Assembly (NCBI RefSeq): GCF_003045775.1
Contig: NZ_PXNS01000006.1
Coordinates: 1 to 64,000, forward strand
Direction: 5' to 3'
From: Halomonas litopenaei
Lineage (GTDB): Bacteria > Pseudomonadota > Gammaproteobacteria > Pseudomonadales > Halomonadaceae
DNA: 64,000 bases
In this document: positions 63,660-64,000 of the stretch, piece by piece
How the letters are laid out: every line of letters begins with the position of its first letter
How positions within the stretch are numbered: the first letter of the stretch is position 1
Program-made: the position numbers and the translations under genes
The notes under the pieces: model-generated
The model's database searches: none
What the model saw: the letters and a program-made list of their open reading frames with translations, nothing else
Told to the model about the DNA's origin: nothing

Positions 63660-64000
63660 TCATCGACGATGTGGCTCATCGACGTCCGGCCGCATCGATT
63701 CTTCGGCAAGCTCTCGATCCAGTGCCAGGTGCTTCAAGGTGCTGACCAGCAGCGTGCGACGGCGTGCCAGGCGCATTGCCGCCAGGGCCAGCCCGACGCC
63801 TCCTGCCAGAAGCACCGCCGCGCATACGGCGATGGCGGTCAGCCGGAAGGAGTTCCAGAACAGCACCACGACGAAGGCCGTCAGGGTGGCGATGCCGAGC
63901 ATCAGCAACACCATGCTCAGCCCCAGCAATAGGGCTAGGGTTACCAGTCGAGCGCGTTCTTCCTCGAGTTCTAGAACGGCGAGACGCAGGCGCGTCTCGC
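63660..64000 (-). CDS. YqjE-like (phage holin superfamily III) membrane protein, 5' end missing
   Basis: The readable frame runs open to the window edge, so the true start lies beyond 64000; the TTG at 63929 is internal. The visible part reads TRLRLAVLELEEERARL (amphipathic helix), two transmembrane helices with LFWNSFRLTAI between them, then a basic tail. This is the YqjE/holin-superfamily layout, and it overlaps the YqjK-like gene's upstream ATG by 4 bases (ATGA). Confidence 0.83.
   Translation of the reverse strand, partial: ETRLRLAVLELEEERARLVTLALLLGLSMVLLMLGIATLTAFVVVLFWNSFRLTAIAVCAAVLLAGGVGLALAAMRLARRRTLLVSTLKHLALDRELAEESMRPDVDEPHRR

Overview
The window is from a high-GC gammaproteobacterium. 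Gene families, protein sequences and the style of the 5S rRNA point to the Halomonadaceae (Halomonas-like); this is inferred from recalled family resemblance, not from a search. It opens in the last 62 bases of a 5S rRNA, so it lies just downstream of an rRNA operon. Almost everything is chromosomal and metabolic. I see no insertion sequence, integrase, prophage core, CRISPR array or tRNA.

Layout. 1-660: 5S tail and three terminators in a degenerate repeat array. 663-4683: a metallo-beta-lactamase-fold hydrolase, a Cys/Met-metabolism PLP enzyme, a DUF2938 membrane protein and an odd cytochrome c/periplasmic-binding fusion. 4988-13647: a LysR regulator divergent from a complete non-phosphorylating L-rhamnose pathway (mutarotase, dehydrogenase, lactonase, RhmD dehydratase, aldolase, AldA-type lactaldehyde dehydrogenase) that ends with an NCS1-like permease rather than a sugar transporter. 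13831-21163: hemerythrin, CoA-transferase, two SDRs, CysK and a secreted alpha/beta hydrolase with an Asp nucleophile. 21278-30776: a minus-strand block (orphan amino-acid binding protein, TctA-TctB-TctC, two half-size Chr proteins, gamma-glutamyltransferase-family enzyme, NhaC-type antiporter) facing a divergent GntR regulator. Two matching AT-rich palindromes mark the two main promoter regions, and TctC has an in-frame stop in its signal peptide.

30890-41390: a second acid-catabolism locus. A GntR regulator and an IlvD/Edd dehydratase read left; TctC-TctB-TctA, an enolase-superfamily enzyme, a DapA-family lyase, a 2-hydroxyacid dehydrogenase and an FMN 2-hydroxyacid oxidase read right. Together these suggest uptake of an aldonic or aldaric acid, dehydration to a 2-keto-3-deoxy acid, aldol cleavage and handling of the hydroxyacid products; the substrate is not known. 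41412-46763: STAS/SEC14-like protein, cupredoxin-like protein, VOC protein, then CstA, cory-CC-star and an ArsA-like ATPase. 46788-51082: RND efflux pump. 51461-58196: HI0933-family flavoprotein, a LysR regulator divergent from a D-malate/tartrate dehydrogenase, and a TAXI-type TRAP transporter. 58473-64000: sigma factor coupled to a membrane-anchored vWA protein, a CHAD protein with a lysine-rich insert, an orphan ParA, and YqjK/YqjE-like small proteins running off the edge.

The most unusual points are the NCS1-like permease in the rhamnose operon, the TctC nonsense codon, the gamma-glutamyl/NhaC/Tct cluster with its palindromes, the CstA/cory-CC-star/ArsA trio, the sigma-vWA pair, the Lys-rich CHAD insert, and two unrelated 15-bp tandem repeats.
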